DNA of 64,000 bases from Symsagittifera roscoffensis (lineage: Eukaryota > Xenacoelomorpha > Acoela > Convolutidae): contig NC_087063.1 of NCBI RefSeq assembly GCF_963678635.1, forward strand, positions 31,634,599 through 31,698,598, written 5' to 3'. Position numbers and translations under genes: made by a program. Each line of letters starts with the position of its first letter. The stretch's first letter is position 1. Below are positions 38,825 through 53,100 of this stretch, one piece after another. Below the pieces are notes generated by a model, which ran no database searches, had not been told where the DNA came from, and saw nothing but the letters and a program-made list of their open reading frames with translations.

Positions 38825-41800
38825 GTCAGTGTCTTTGAGTTTTATTCATACTAATCAACAAATTTGTTTGTTTATTGAAGTGATTTGTATTTGCAGACCA
38901 AAATACCAGAAGGGAATCTGGGAAAAATGTGCAAATAGGCAACATTGCTTCAGCCAAAGTAAGTAAAATCCTGGTTCTCATTTTAGATAAATGTAGAATA
39001 TGACTATGAGTGACTAATAGGCTGTTATGTTTAGACTGTGGCAGATGTAATAAGAACGTGCCTTGGACCTCGAGCCATGTTGAAGATGTTGATGGATCCA
39101 ATGGGAGGTATCGTGATGACAAATGACGGTAATGCAATTCTGAGAGAAATTCAAGTGCAACATCCGGCTGCCAAAAGTCTAATCGAAATAGCGCGAACTC
39201 AAGATGAAGAATGTGGAGACGGCACAACTTCTGTTGTCATTTTAGGTATTATTATAATGGCTTCGTGGATATGCCACTGTGATTTTTTCCGAAGTGTAAC
39301 ATCAGATTAACACGATAGGTATAGCATAAATAGACGGAGTTCGACGTGCTAGCATTATTCTCTGTTAAGAATGTTGAAATGTTTGCCAGGGTTATTTTCA
39401 TTACAGTATGCTTACGCTTGCAATAAGCAAGCGTTATCAAATCGAAAGTAGACTTTTCTTTTCTAGTTAACTACTAGCTTAGCAAAATCAGTTGAATTAC
39501 TTGCTGATATCAGTGCTGACATGATCAATTTCATGAAAATTCTGGGAAGTTTCAGGGGACTTGAAAATTAAAAAAAAAATTATTTTGACCGTTAAGTGTT
39601 TTTGTGATTTTTCTCGAAAACTAACCTCCCAAAGCAGAGGTTGTGCGTTCAATGGATAAAACGGGTAGTGAGAAGCTCCCCTGCGTTAGCGGCAAAAAGT
39701 TATCGTCTTTGAAAAAGTCAATTTTCTGACCGTTCTTTGAAATTTTTGAATTTTCGGGAGAACAACCCTACCAAATCTGGGTTTTTGGGTTCAATCGAAA
39801 AATCTGGTCGGGTGAATGTCTTCAGCATAAGCGGCTACGCGCTAAAAGCTATGATTCTCGGAATTGTCAATTAAATGATTTGTTGACCTTTTTTTCTTGA
39901 CTTATCTCGATAACTATCATGCCGAATCTGGTATCATAGGTTTATTCGTCACAACAGGTTGTTTTAAGCTTATCTTTGTAATTTACAAGGCCCAGTTTGT
40001 TTTGAAAAAAGTTAGGCCTTCAATCAAGTGAAAGTTTTGAAACTTTGACCGTTTTTTGGAAGTTTTGTGACTTTACTCGAACATTAGAGTGCAGTTCCCA
40101 GGTTAAGTGTCAATCGAGGAACCAGATTGTGAGAATCTTCTCTACTTTACCGGCCATGACCTGTTTTTTCGCAGAAAAAAGATACGGATTTGGGAAAGTC
40201 AAGTTTTGGAAGTTTGACCGTTTGTTAGAAATTTTTTGATTTTTCTTAAAAACTTCCCTATCAAATCTGAGATTAAAAGTTCAATCGAAATAAGCTTTTT
40301 TCCGGACAAAGCGGCTACTTTTTACTTTTTTGTAGGAGAAATGTTATGACTTTGGAAACATTCCAAAATCTCAAAGATTTTTGCCCTTCTCACTAATTTT
40401 AGAAGAGAAACAACTAAGGTTTTGGGTAAAATCCAATTTACGAAGTTACGCTTTTCATCCCGCATCAGTACAAAAAAATCCAAAAATATGAAACACGTGC
40501 TTCCAGCGTTAGCTAGGCCCTAGGTGTCCTTCCCCGAGTTGTACGAAAATTTCGGTTCACCTAGTTTTTCAACATTTTTCATTTTTTTCCACGTATGTTT
40601 TTTATGATTGTGTTGTATCGCAAGTAGTGCGATGCTCCGCTTCGCCGTGTGTGAGAGCCATTTTACCATTTCCACGTTTATTTTTTTTCAAATGAGTTGA
40701 ACCAAAAAACGTCATCTTACGTTAGATGCAGTTCATTCTGAAACAATTGCGGTACCAGAAGTTTTTACCTTTGAGCTCATTCTCGTATTTCTGGTAAATT
40801 TATTCTGTGTGCTCTTTCTTTGTTGACATATTAATTCAAATTGTCCCTACCTTCCATTGATATTCTTGCTGTATAATAATAAGAGTACTTTGATCTCTAG
40901 CGGTGGCAACAACATTTTGTCTACCAGTCATTCAACTTTCTTTTGAAATTTTTTAGAAGAACAAATTGAGATCGCTTCACCTGCCAGCATTCTGATGCAT
41001 AAAGTAGAATTGGGTTAATGATTGCCCTATACAAATCAAGTTTTGTAGAAATGGTCGATGAAGCTGACGTATTTCGATTTAGCATGAAAAATATTTGCTA
41101 TGCCGATTCGCTTCTTTTTTGTTTTCTAAAATGAATCTCAGAGGCCTTGTTTAAGTGGTGTTTGTTTTGTTCTGGTGTCTTTGCTTTACCAAATTGGATC
41201 GCTTTTTTCACCTTTTCGTTGAGTATTTATACATCTGAGCAAAAGTCGTTGAAGATTTCAATATTTTCCTTTAGTCGTTCATCAGTTTGGAGCTTAATTC
41301 TCTTTCACTCGAAAAAAAAAAACGTTATTTTCATGTAGCTCTTGATTGAATTGTTCTACTTTTTTCTGTTGGGCAAGTGTTTCCCGAATTATTAGTTTCA
41401 GTTTTTTGGGTTTTATTTCAACCTGTGGGTTGTGTCAAGAAAATTTGATTTCTGAAGGTAGCCGGGCTTGTTGCTCTAATGCTTAGTTCATTTTCGAATC
41501 GAACTTACTTATGTTCAAGTTCCTTCTTTCTCGGCGTTAGTAATGATCCTTTTGCATGCTTCTCGTTTTCGTTGTGTCTTTTCTATATCAGCTACTTTTT
41601 TTTAGCTAACTTATGAAATAATGAGCTAACTTATCTGGTGCGGAGTGATCTTTTTTGTTCAGATGTTTTACCTTTATCCTGTCAAAGTTTTATACAGCCA
41701 ATTGATGCCTGGTGTTTTGGGTATTTGCCTCAGTAGTTTTGTAGGAGTTCTTGTACAGGTATTTGCATGAAACCACGTTCCTCCTTTAAAACTAGAGAAA

Positions 41801-44136
41801 GATCCATCTTTGCACACATTATTGCTTTCCTAGACGTATTTTGCTGATCAATTACAAATTTTCGCATCCATAAGTATTCAATCCAACGATGCAGCTCCGA
41901 CCCAGAGGTTAAGAGGCACAAACGTAATAAATTTTCAAGGGAACCCAATATTATCTCGCCTAATCAGTTCAGATTTTCTGAGGCACAAACTAAGGCCTAT
42001 CACTGATTTGTTCTTGAGCTGCTTCTGTCTCCGTTTTCGTTCTTTCTGTGATGGTGTGTTCTTCGAACTTTTGGCTCCTTTTGACTGTATTCGATTTAAC
42101 TCCTGTTCTTTCCTCGAGCTCTTTTCTTTGGATATGGTTTTTCAGCTTTTTTCTTTCTTTTTGAATGAGACTAGTTAGTCATTTTTCCTAGACACAGTTG
42201 ACAGCATTATAAACTCTAGAACAAATAATGGGTGAACCTTGCCAAGATCATCAAGGATAAAGTTTTTTATCGGTTACGGTTGTATAAAAGTTTTTCCGAA
42301 GCGAAAATGATGGGAACTTTTGTCCTTTAAGTCTAGGATATTTTTCTGGACAATTCCTCGACAGTACAGGATGCGAGCTATCCGATCACCTAAAATTTGG
42401 AGCGAGGGTTTTTAAAGTTACTTCGATAAAGGGATGTTAAACTGTTGATATCGTCGTGACAAATTGTAAGTGTTCCGTTCTCCAGTAGGTCTTACAAAAC
42501 TTTCAATTTTCTTTAGGCGTTCTCGCTGAAGCGCAAACCAGAATTTATTATAATTCTCCTGAGAAACTTTGCGATCGTCTTAAGGAATTAACTTGAATTT
42601 TTTATGGTCTCATGAAATTGCGCAAATTAAATACATTTATAGTGCTGGTCTCTAAAATGCCTTATGACAGGCTGTGCAAATAACCAGGTCTTCTAATCAA
42701 ATCAGTGAAACTATTTCATGAGGGGGAGCGCACGAAAAAAAACGCGATTTTTTTTGTCAAAATTTTCCAAAAAGTGCCAAAAAACGGACCTGTTTGACCT
42801 GTTTTTTCAAAAAATTGCCTGTGGCGCACAAAGTTTGGCCAAAACAGCGTCTTTTTAGTGCTTCAGGAGAGCTCGGAAAATCTATTTGTTCGACCTAAAA
42901 AAAGGTCAACATTTTTTGAAAATCCGCCCTCCCCCCTTCGAGAAAATCCTAGATCCGCCCCTGTCTGTATATATCATTTTTTGTATGTGCCATACATTTT
43001 TTTGCTGAGGGATGCTTGATTCAGTGCTGGGCCTTACCTCGTCGATCGAATTAATTTTGAGCATGATTGGAATCTTTTTTGGCTGGTATTCTACACTATT
43101 GTATTACAGATTGGTGAAAGCTTTCTTCTATTAATATCTATATTCTTCATTGTTTCAATAGTTGAGCAAATTAATTGATTGAGCTCCCATTTTACACTTC
43201 ACCAAAAGTCGTTCAATAGGCATGAAAATTCTCATTCTCAAAGAAATTCTGTTTTGAAAAGCATTTTGACTTAAATGCTATTTTAAATGCTGTTTTGAAA
43301 TGCTATTTTGACTTAAGACAGGGACGTCACAACCTCTCACAAAAAATGCTCCCGAGTGGTTGAGTTTTAAACTGCTTAATGAAAATTGCTAAGGTAAAAT
43401 TTCACATTTAAAATTGTTAATGGACACTGATTTGTTTCATATCTACTGTCTTTCACGTTTGGTCATCATCTTTTGAAGCAAAATTTTTTGAACAAACTTT
43501 TTATAAAGCACGAAAGGATAAGAATTTGTTAGGGAAAATAATCCTTGTGCCACATTGGAAATATTGCAGTTGAGAGTGATAAATGATGAAACGATGTTGT
43601 AATGATAAACACTGATCTCAAAACAAGTACAGTTTGACGTCAAATGAGCCTGGAAAAGAGTGTCGTGTTCAATAACTGAATTTTCTTGCTCTTCGTCTCA
43701 ATTGTTTTTGCCCGTATCGTTTCGCTGTCGTTGTTTCGTCCGTTTATGTTCGCATGGCGATATCGCTTGTTCGCGTTCCACTTGATTATGCCGATCGTTG
43801 TTTTTTATTGACCTGTTTTCCGGTTTGTGGTCTCGTGTCAAGGTAGTTAATCATTCAATGAGCCCCAAACAATGGTTGCCCAACTATTTCAAACATTTTA
43901 CCTTGATTAATGTTGAAATTTCCGCATCTTTAAATTGTTTGATTATCAAATGCGGAACTCGCCCACAGCATAGTCGAAAGGAATCATACGGTGGAAATGG
44001 GTAAAGTCGACGAGTAAATGTTTTTACAGGGGCATCCAAAGGATCAGTAGGCTTACTATTTTGAGGTCTGTACTCTAGAAGTTTCGGTCATCAGTCATCA
44101 AAAAGTCTGTCCTTTTCGAGGTTTTCCCAATGATGG

Positions 44137-44176
<40 letters not shown>

Positions 44177-47100
44177 AGGATTTAGGATAAGTTCCAGGGG
44201 AATTGCTTCCCTGTCACTTTCAGTTTATTGAGTCTCATAGAAATTCAGTTTTGCAGTATTGATGCAGTTTGTGCAGTCGCAGCATAATCTCCAGGTGCAG
44301 GGGAGGTTTTCGTTGAATTTCGCAGTGAAGTAGCGCCAGTAGATAGTTGTCAGTTCTTCTTTGCATTGCGTTGATTTGATGACATCTTCTTGGTTGAGAT
44401 GCCTATTAAATATATTTGAAAGTGAACATGCTCGTTGCCAAAAATCAGATTCGCATTTTTTCAGTCGGAAGCATTTGCTGGTATAAAAGGGTATTGCGTG
44501 AGATCTTGTTATGCCTGTATCGATAATCTGTACATACTTCTCCCAATCAATGTCAGTTTTCGAGTTGATAATCCTAGCAAAAAGTAAAACTACATGCATT
44601 TCATGATATAAGGACAGTGGTAGTAAGCGAAGTCTTTGAAGACGCCATTTATATGAAAGGTTGTTTGTGCCTAATATCCAGATACTTGCTCGATGTTGAA
44701 CCTTCTCAGTGAGTGCCAGTTCAGACTTAGATGGTTTCCAAAGAGACGATGCATAGCTGATTATTGGCACTACATATCCTCTGTATGCATTCTTCTTAGT
44801 GCTTATGGTCGAGCTATTGGCTAGGTTTCTTTTTAAAGAGAAGAAAGCTTTTAGCGATTTAGCGGATCTAGTTTTAGCGTGTTCCGTCCAAGACAGGTTG
44901 TTTGTGACTATAAGTCCAAGATCTTTCATAAGATCCGTTCCTGGTATATTCTGTTTTTTCATGCAAACAGACATACTGCCTTTAAACTGAAGGGTTTTGC
45001 ATTTACTTAGGTTCAAACACATAAAATTCTTGGAGTACCAGTTCCAAATTTTATTCGAGTCGATATTCAGGGTTATTGCGTTATCTGAGACAATTTTTTA
45101 GTCGTCAGCATAGCCGAAGCAGTTGGACATGGCCACCGTTGGCAGGTCATTTATGTACAAAATAAACATGAGTGGGCCAAGTATTGATCCCTGCGGAACC
45201 CCACTTGTTATTGGCAGTAATTTTGAGATGCAATGCCCGATTCGCACCTGCTGGTATCTATCACTGAGATAATTTTTCAGTAAACCAAGGCACGCGCCAC
45301 TGAAGCCGGTATGAGAAAGCTTTTCAATTAGTTTCAGGTGGTTGACTTTATCAAACGCCTTTTCAAAATCGAGATACAGGGATGAAAGGTTATTTACATT
45401 CTTTTTGTCGTACATTAGATAGATTTCGTGGAGATAGAGTGTGATGTTAGTAATGGTTGAGCGTTTCGTTCTGCAACCGTGTTGTGAGTTATGCAGCAGT
45501 TTTTGCACCTTCGAGTACATTTTATCAAACATCAGTTTTTCTAATACCTTCGATGTAGCTTTCAGAAGACTGATTGGCCTGTAATTGGAGACTACCTGTT
45601 TGTTATTTTCCTTGTGGATAGGCACTATTTCACTTACTTTCCAAGTAGATGGGAATTGCTGCTTGTTCGCAATCGTATTGAAAAGTAACATTAATGATTT
45701 TGAGATGGAGCTCCAGAGCTGTTTAAAGAGCAGGTTTCCCATTCTATCAGGTCCTTTTGACTTGTTTATGTTAAGATTTTTTAAAATGTCTTCTATTTCG
45801 ATGATATTAAAATGAAAATGATTTAGGAGGGTCGTATTATCATTGTCTAGGTTTGAATCATATGGAATGTTGCTGTAGACGGAATGGAAATACCGGTTGA
45901 AAAGTTCAGCTTTATCTTGGTCGGAGCGAGCTTTTTCAAAATCAAGATACATTTCACTAGGTACAGTAGTAGAACGCCGAACGTTACGCAGATATTTTTG
46001 AAGTTTATCAAAAGGCCCTTCTTTGAAAAGTTCTCTCTCATGGTTTTGCTGATCCATCAGAAGAGCATAGGCCAGGTTTGTTTGCGATTTTTCCAACTTC
46101 CTGAGGTTAGCTTCGCTCGGCTTTTTAGTATAATTATTAGTTAATGTAGCTCGGATTTTAATAAGATTAGAGGTTGAGGGGGTTACCCAAGGCGCCAGGG
46201 ACAGCCGATGTTTAGTATGTAAGGGAATGTGCTTTATTAGAATACTATAAATCCACTGGTACCACAGTCTAGTCATAACATCGACATTGCTGTAGCAGTA
46301 TGGCATGAAAGGCTCCTCAGCTATTTGATCGTTTATGGCTCTCCAGTCGGCTTTGGTATAAGCAAACTTTGCAAAGTCGAGTTCAATTTCATGTGGTCTG
46401 TCGCGACGGAACGATTCGTTAGACTGAAATTGAATCCTTGCCTTGTAAGGCAAGTGAACGCTGGCGAAGTGGCTTTTCAGAAAGTTATCAATGCAAACAT
46501 CAGAAAGGATATCCCCATTATTGCATAAGATCACGTCCAGTAAGTATTTTCTATGGTCGATTTTAATCGCTTGTTCATAGTTAAAGCTGCAGAGAGCATC
46601 CAATACCACCTGTTCATTCTCAGCTCTGGATGTCAGTGTAGACCAGTCAGTTAGTGCAAAATTAATGTCTCCTAATAATATCACATTTCGAACTGAGTTT
46701 TCTTGTTGCACATATCTGATATGGTTTAGTAGTATCATTAGTTTATTTGCTGACCAGCAGTAGGAACTGTTTGACGGTGCGCTATATATGCAGCAGAGTA
46801 ACAAGGGAATTTTGAAGTCAAGTATAGTGATTACACAGTCTGGTGAGTCAAACATGATTCTCTTGTGGGGTATATTCTTTTTCACTCCAATGAGGACTCC
46901 TCCATGCTTAGTATTACCATTTTTACTGGGACGGTCACTTCTATGTATATCAAACTTCGGCAGAAAGAGCGCTGCATTGTCTAAATTTTCGATGAGCCAG
47001 GTTTCCGTAAAGCACACTATATCATAGTTATCATTAACTTGTAGACTCTTTAAGAGGTCAGCTCTTCTGTTGTAATCTAGGATGCTTCGTACATTGAATA

Positions 47101-50100
47101 AAAGAACAGTTGCGTAGTGGTTTAGTCAATCATTAGCCTCCTTTGGGTCCTCATAGACAACCCATTTGTTGTCTTGTCGTATTAACAGTTTCCCCATCAC
47201 GGATCTTGAGGTCTTTTTTGTCAATTTCTTCGTTAATAAGTTCGCGACGTTTTTGTAGCGCCTCATTTTCTAGTGTTGATCCTCTCGTGATAGCTCACGA
47301 CTGAGATAGACTGGCTTGTCGTACGTTTTTAGTTTGCTTGCCGAGGAAAGAATAAGCCGGCGCTGCCAAGGATTGGACACTTTGACTAGGATTGTTCGGG
47401 TTCTCGTATCGTTTCGTGGTCCAAGTCTCAGTAAATCGTTGATGTTGCAGTTAACTTCAATGTGGGCAAATACCTGCTGGATTTCTGCAAGGTCGTGTTC
47501 CTGTCGCTTTCTAGGATCTCTGTCGTCTGATTCTTTGATTCCTCGCACTCGTATTCCCTCAGGGAGCATTGTTGCTTCAGGTGTTTTGCGAATGGTTGCT
47601 GCTGGTTGATTTACTTGCGTTGTTTTAGGTGGATCAGATTTTTCGATCATTGCAGTTTTGATTTCGAGAAGAGAATTTTTGAGTTCAATCATATCTTTCT
47701 CGATGCTCGTATTTTGGCTTTGATTGGTTTCAATTACCTCCATTTTTGCAATGAGAGAAATGATTTCATCGAGTTTGTTTCGCTCCACACAGTCATTGCA
47801 CAATAGCATTACATTTGTCTTCAATTCAGTTATTCCAGCTATTGCTGTTGCACTCAGATTGGTAAATTTTTCGGTTAAGTAAATTTTGCAAGAGCAAGCT
47901 ATACAGATGAAAAGTGGGTCACGTGCACGCACTGGTCCTTTACATGTTTTGCAGGCTTCATCGGAAGCCGAAGTTACTCGGGAACGAGTAGCAACCTTCG
48001 CTTTATCGACCATTACAACGACTGGGAGAATAGATAGGTAAACCTATGGTTCCCGAAAGGGGAGTCCTGCGGTTTACTGTTTCTACTCTGAGGCTGGGAT
48101 CAGATATGTAAACTTAATGCCAAGGATAAAGATTTTTGGGGCGCGTAGGGATAATTCGTCTGCTAATTTTGAAATCTCGTTGGCTATGTCCTGTTCGGAG
48201 ACAGAAGATGGTACGTTGCGTCGATCACACTGCCAATCCGAGCTCCAGGTAGAGACAAAATGTTGAAATTCGGAAAAATTAGATTCCTTACTTGAGAGTC
48301 TGCAATCAGCAGGTTTCTAGATGAAGACGTTCTGAATTGATGAGAACGTCTATACATTTACACGGAGCAACCACGGCTACTCCGGAGAAACATTAACCTG
48401 AAAGCAAACTATTTAATAAGTTTAATAGCGGAACTTGTCGGAGCAAATTAGCATCAAGTTGCTTCCAAAGTACGATAGAATAGACAGCACAAGATTTAGT
48501 AATAGAGAACTAAGGAAGTTTGAGTATCTTCTCAAATGCAACCCGAGCGGAGTTTTTTCGGTATCTTTTATTCGTTTTTTTCCAATTTTTTTTTACAGCA
48601 TTGCATCTTGCATTGATGCAAAAAATCTGATGCAAAATTGACTGCGTTTATTCCTTTTGTCAAGAAACGAAGATAGAGGTTTTTTTTTATGGTTATTTTC
48701 AGTAGACAATAGAGTTCGGGCTACATCCAGAGGACGAACAGGTTGATTTGTTGCGAATAAATGTTTTCATGGTACCTTTTTATGCCTGCCTGACCATTTT
48801 TTTATCGAAGTTTCATTTTAGCATCCTTTTGAGGTTCATGAAATCGTTCTATCAGACAAGTAGTTTGAGCGCCGCATGATCTATATTTAAATGCGAGTGA
48901 CAGGTATCTCCCATGTTTAAGCATAATAATTTTGGATGTTTAACGAAAGCATGTTTTCTTGTTCAAGCTTTCTCATGTATTGCAATGCTTAAGAAAAATT
49001 TTCAATTAATTTTCCTCAAGGTCATTTATTTTTCACTTTTTTTTCGAGGCCAAATTAAGTCTGTCTGTATACCTGCTTTTTAAATTAATTTGATCATGTC
49101 TGTCTACCCGTCGCCTAATTTTTTAACTTTGATCTTTTCTCTTATATATTTAAATGCGGGCTTCACTATCTCGCCATGTTTAAGCTTTTTCAACATATTA
49201 TTTTGCATGTTTAACGAAAGAATTTTTTCACGTTTAAGCTATATCTTATATTGCAATGGTTAAGGTTTTTTTTTCAATTTTCCAGTTGAAATTCAGTGTT
49301 TATTTCATCAAGCTTGAAATTAGCAACCCAATAGTAGGACATTGTAAGCAGTTTCCCAGCTTTTGGGATTCTGGTCTCCATAGAATAACCAAATCCTTTT
49401 AATTTACGAGATAGGCAATTTTCGAGAATTTTCAAAAATTTCTAGAAAATTTAATATTAAAAAATTTCTCAATTTTTGAAATTCTCACCCTGTAGTTGGG
49501 AGCTGTAAGGGTACTCTCAGGAGTTGCGAATCTTGCCTCCAATTCTCACTTCTCAAATCTTTGTAGTTTTCGAGATATGACGTTTTTATGATTATTTTCT
49601 AAAACTTAGATTTTAAAAAACTCCAAAACGTTGAAAATCTCAATCCTGTAGCTGGAGATTGTGATGGTACTCCAGGGGTTGCGAATCTTGCTTCTGATTA
49701 TGGCTGCTCAAATCCTTGTAGTTTTCGAGATATGATGTTTTTATGGATTTTTTCAAAACTTTCAAAAATTACCATAACTAAAAACTTGAAATTACCATCT
49801 CTGTAGTGAGCCTCTGTCAGGGTACTCTCAGGAGTTGCGAATTTCACCGCCAAATATGACTGCTCAAATCTTTGTAGTTTTCGAGATATGACGTTTTTTA
49901 TGATTTTCTCCGAAAATTTCAAAAAAGCTTAAATGTTAAAAAATTCCAAAATTTGAAGATCTCATTCCTCTAACTGGAATCTGTGAGGGTACTCTCATAG
50001 GGTTGCAAATCTTGCCTCTGATTATGGCTGCTCAATTTCTTGTATTTTTCGAGATATGACGTTTTTTAAGGATTTTTTTTCAAATTTTTTCAGAAAACTT

Positions 50101-53100
50101 AGGTATGAAAAATTTCGAAAAATATGAAATTATCATCTCTGTAGAGAGGCTCTGTCAGGATACTCCCAGGAGTTGCGAATTTTGCTTTCCAATATGACTG
50201 CTCAAATCCTTATGATTTTCGAGACATGATGTTTTTATGGATTTTTTTCAAAATTTTTAAGAAAACTTAGATACTAAAATTTCAAATGCTACTGCTCAAT
50301 TGCTTTTAGCTTTCGAGATGTGACGTTTCTTTGTTTTTTATAAACTTAGATATAAAAAAAATTTTCAAGATTTTATGGTTTTTCAAATTTTGAATTTAAA
50401 AAAATTTTGAAATTACCAACCCTGTAAATCGGTGCTGTCAGCAGGGGCGGATCTAGGATTTTTTCGAGGGGGGGGGGGGCGGATTTTCAAAAAATTTTGA
50501 CGACCTTTTTTTAGGTCAAAAAAACCGTTTTTGGGCACTTTTTGAAAAATTTTGACAAAAAAAATCTTTTTGGCGCGCGCTCCCCCGTTTTTTTTTGGCG
50601 CGCGCTCCCCCTCAAAGTTAGTATATATTGGCGCCAAGGGCGCCTTTAGAAAAATTTTAGGGTCGGTCGGCCAAAAATGGATTTCTGAAAAAGTATCAAA
50701 GGGGGGACCCTTTGGGTCGGCAGGGGGTCGAATCCCTGAGGGGGGGGGGGGGGGTGCGTCCCCCCCCCTAAATCCGCCCCTGTTTCAGAGTACACTCAAA
50801 GGATGCAGATGTTGTTTCCGACAATTTCGGGTTTTTTGAGTTGTTAAAATTCGAAGCACCAGAGCGTGCGTTACACGCTAGTTTATCTGAATATCTAGTT
50901 GAGCTGTCAAAATATAAAGTCTTTTGACATTTAAATATGCGCGAAGGAGTTGTTTGAGCTCGCATACACGAATCTCCCCGATGTCTATCGGCAATGGTGA
51001 TAAAAATCCTTATTTTGAGTACACATCAGTTACCGTAAGAACAAAGTTCCAGACGGGCGAATGCAGAGATCCAGCGATATCAATTTGCAAGTATGTTGAG
51101 CAGTTTTTATGTTGAACAAATTTGCGCAAACCGGGAAAATAATTGGTTTGATTATGAGTTTGATTGATTCAGATCTTCTGGTCTTTCCGTTATATACCTC
51201 TCCGCGATAAGTTTAAGTTCTGGGATTTCTATCTCGTGTCTCTTAAAGGCACTGCGGCTTTTTGACTTGTTCGTTTTTTATTCGAATTGTTTCGGGTTCT
51301 GAATAGTTTTGGGTTCTTGTATATTAATTCATGAGTTTTCCAAATGTAATTTATAACTGCATCTCGTGTTCAAATGTCTGCAATTCGTCATCTTTTTTCA
51401 TCATGTGGAAGAAGCTCAACCTCGGAATTGGCAAGTCTTTGAATAATCGCACGTTTCTTAGAGTTTCATTTTGAGCCATAATTTTCTTTTTCTTGAGGAT
51501 ATTTATTTTGGCCATTTTTCTGGAGAATCGAGCAATTATAGGCTTGGGTCCATTTCCTTTAGATGAAAGCCGGTGCGCTATTGACAAATCTGTCTGGGGA
51601 AACTTCTGCGCTTATTGTGTTTGCACATTTTCAGACCTAGAATTTTGTACTGCTTATTTCGTCATAGCATTTAGTTCAGTTCAGTCGTCAAGGCATCGAC
51701 AATAACTGGAATCATCTCATTGACAGCCCGTTTTGTGTTCTCCTCTATGACTCCTACTGTTATTTGTTCTTCCTTTCTTGGAGTAGGCTCAAAACAGCAC
51801 GGTCGTTTTTTGCTTGAGTTCTCATTGACAGGAGTTGATGGTGTTTCGTTGTGAAAACGCAATGTGGGTAATTCAATTTGTCGGGCAGTAGCAGTTTCAC
51901 CATGATTTTCCATTTTTTTATAGTCTATTTGTTCGTCTATTTATAGTCAAATTTTATCTGTATAATGATACAAATAAGAAAGAAAAAATATATGAGAATC
52001 TGAAGGCAATCTAATCGGTTTATGCTCCAAATCTGGGCAATTTAGTTCAGTTCTGTCACACAATCAGGGAAGAAGAAACAGAAAAATAATTAGTTGGAAG
52101 TTTCCTCGAGTTTTCGTTTTTGACCTACTATTCGCTGCTTTTGTGAAGGCCTGTTTTTTTTTGTTTTTTCAATTAATTGCTTTAGTTCACTCAGATATTT
52201 TCTCACAATGTCCAGTGTTTTGACTTCTAGGTAAGGTTCTTGATGAAGAGCTCTTTACTTCGCAATAAGTTCTGAAATCTGTTTTATAATTTGAGATCAC
52301 GTCCTTCAATATATGCACCACAGGAATATCAAGGGTCTTTAACTCAGCGTATATGTCAGGTGCCCTTTCTCTTTCACAATAATTATGCTAGAAATCTGGT
52401 GTAAAGCTTTAACCTCGGTCACTAGTTCTTCTCCGGATAGTGGTTCACGTGGCTCTCAGGGATGATAAGAAATTGTATTATTAACTGCGTCGTGCCAGAT
52501 GATTACTGATTGATCACGATCTATACCTTTTTAGAATTTCGTACACCTCGGTCGTATCTTTTGAGCGTGGATGCAAATTAGCTCCTTTTTCGCAATCCTT
52601 TTTCGCCGTTTCCTTCGTCTGAATAAGTGATCTTTTCCCCAAGAGCATGGAATAATGAGCTGGCTCCAATAATCCAGACCATCAAGAGAGCATCACTCGA
52701 ATCACACCATGCCTCGCTGGCTCAGCCCTGAAACTATTTGATAAGTTTATCACAACCATTAGGATAATTCGGGTTAATTTTTTTTTTTCAAAAAAAGTGT
52801 TAACCATAAATTGTTCTAGTAATTCAAAGAGCTTTAAGGCCATCTATTTTGTCTTTGCAACTCGAAAATAATTCTTTCTGTTTACTTGCGTTCATTGATT
52901 GTTTTACAACTGTCTGACGGCTATGTCCTTGATTTGATTTACTTGGTCGGGACATTCTGTGCTCCCGGCTATCTTTGTTGCTTCTTAATTTTTGTTTGCA
53001 TCGTGAATCAGTCTCCTGGCTAAAGTTTTGGAAAATGCAATTTATGTAAAAAAAACTATTAAAATTAATTTTTATTTTAGCCGGAGAGTTCTGTGGCGTT

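Larger units (their letters stand above)
44140..48400 (-). mobile_element. CR1/L2/Jockey-type LINE, antisense in CCT3 intron 3
   Basis: Reading on the minus strand: a 5' region from about 48400, ORF1 (48013 to 47126), ORF2 (about 47124 to 44225), then a short 3' UTR and a (TTA)n tail at 44140-44175. Nearly full length, with only a few lesions: two frameshifts in ORF1 and one stop in ORF2. The 5' limit is estimated. Confidence 0.8.
48880..50881 (+). mobile_element. Helitron-like non-autonomous element, copy 1
   Basis: Starts TCTATATTTAAATGCG after an A. Ends with hairpin-like GCACCAGAGCGTGC, then GTTACACGCTAG before a T, which is the A|T insertion and TC...CTAG end pattern of Helitrons. The interior has a leader duplicated near 49137 (TTTAAATGCGGGC) and then diverged ~170-190-bp tandem units (CTGTAGTTGGG, CTCTCAGG.GTTGCGAATCTTGCCTC, GTAGTTTTCGAGATATGACG). 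It carries a nested M1 MITE. Same structure as 58296-60299. Confidence 0.65.
39246..53080 (+). other. CCT3 intron 3 (13.8 kb), transposon-rich
   Basis: Contains in order a diverged ~160-bp satellite, a minus-strand coding-like relic, a truncated M1 MITE, an antisense LINE, a Helitron-like element carrying another M1 MITE, and an antisense LINE ORF1 relic. Boundaries GT...TTTTAG. Confidence 0.9.

Noticed and set aside
44140-44175. Stand-alone AAT microsatellite
   Set aside because: It is the 3' tail of the antisense LINE, directly after its ORF2 and short 3' UTR.
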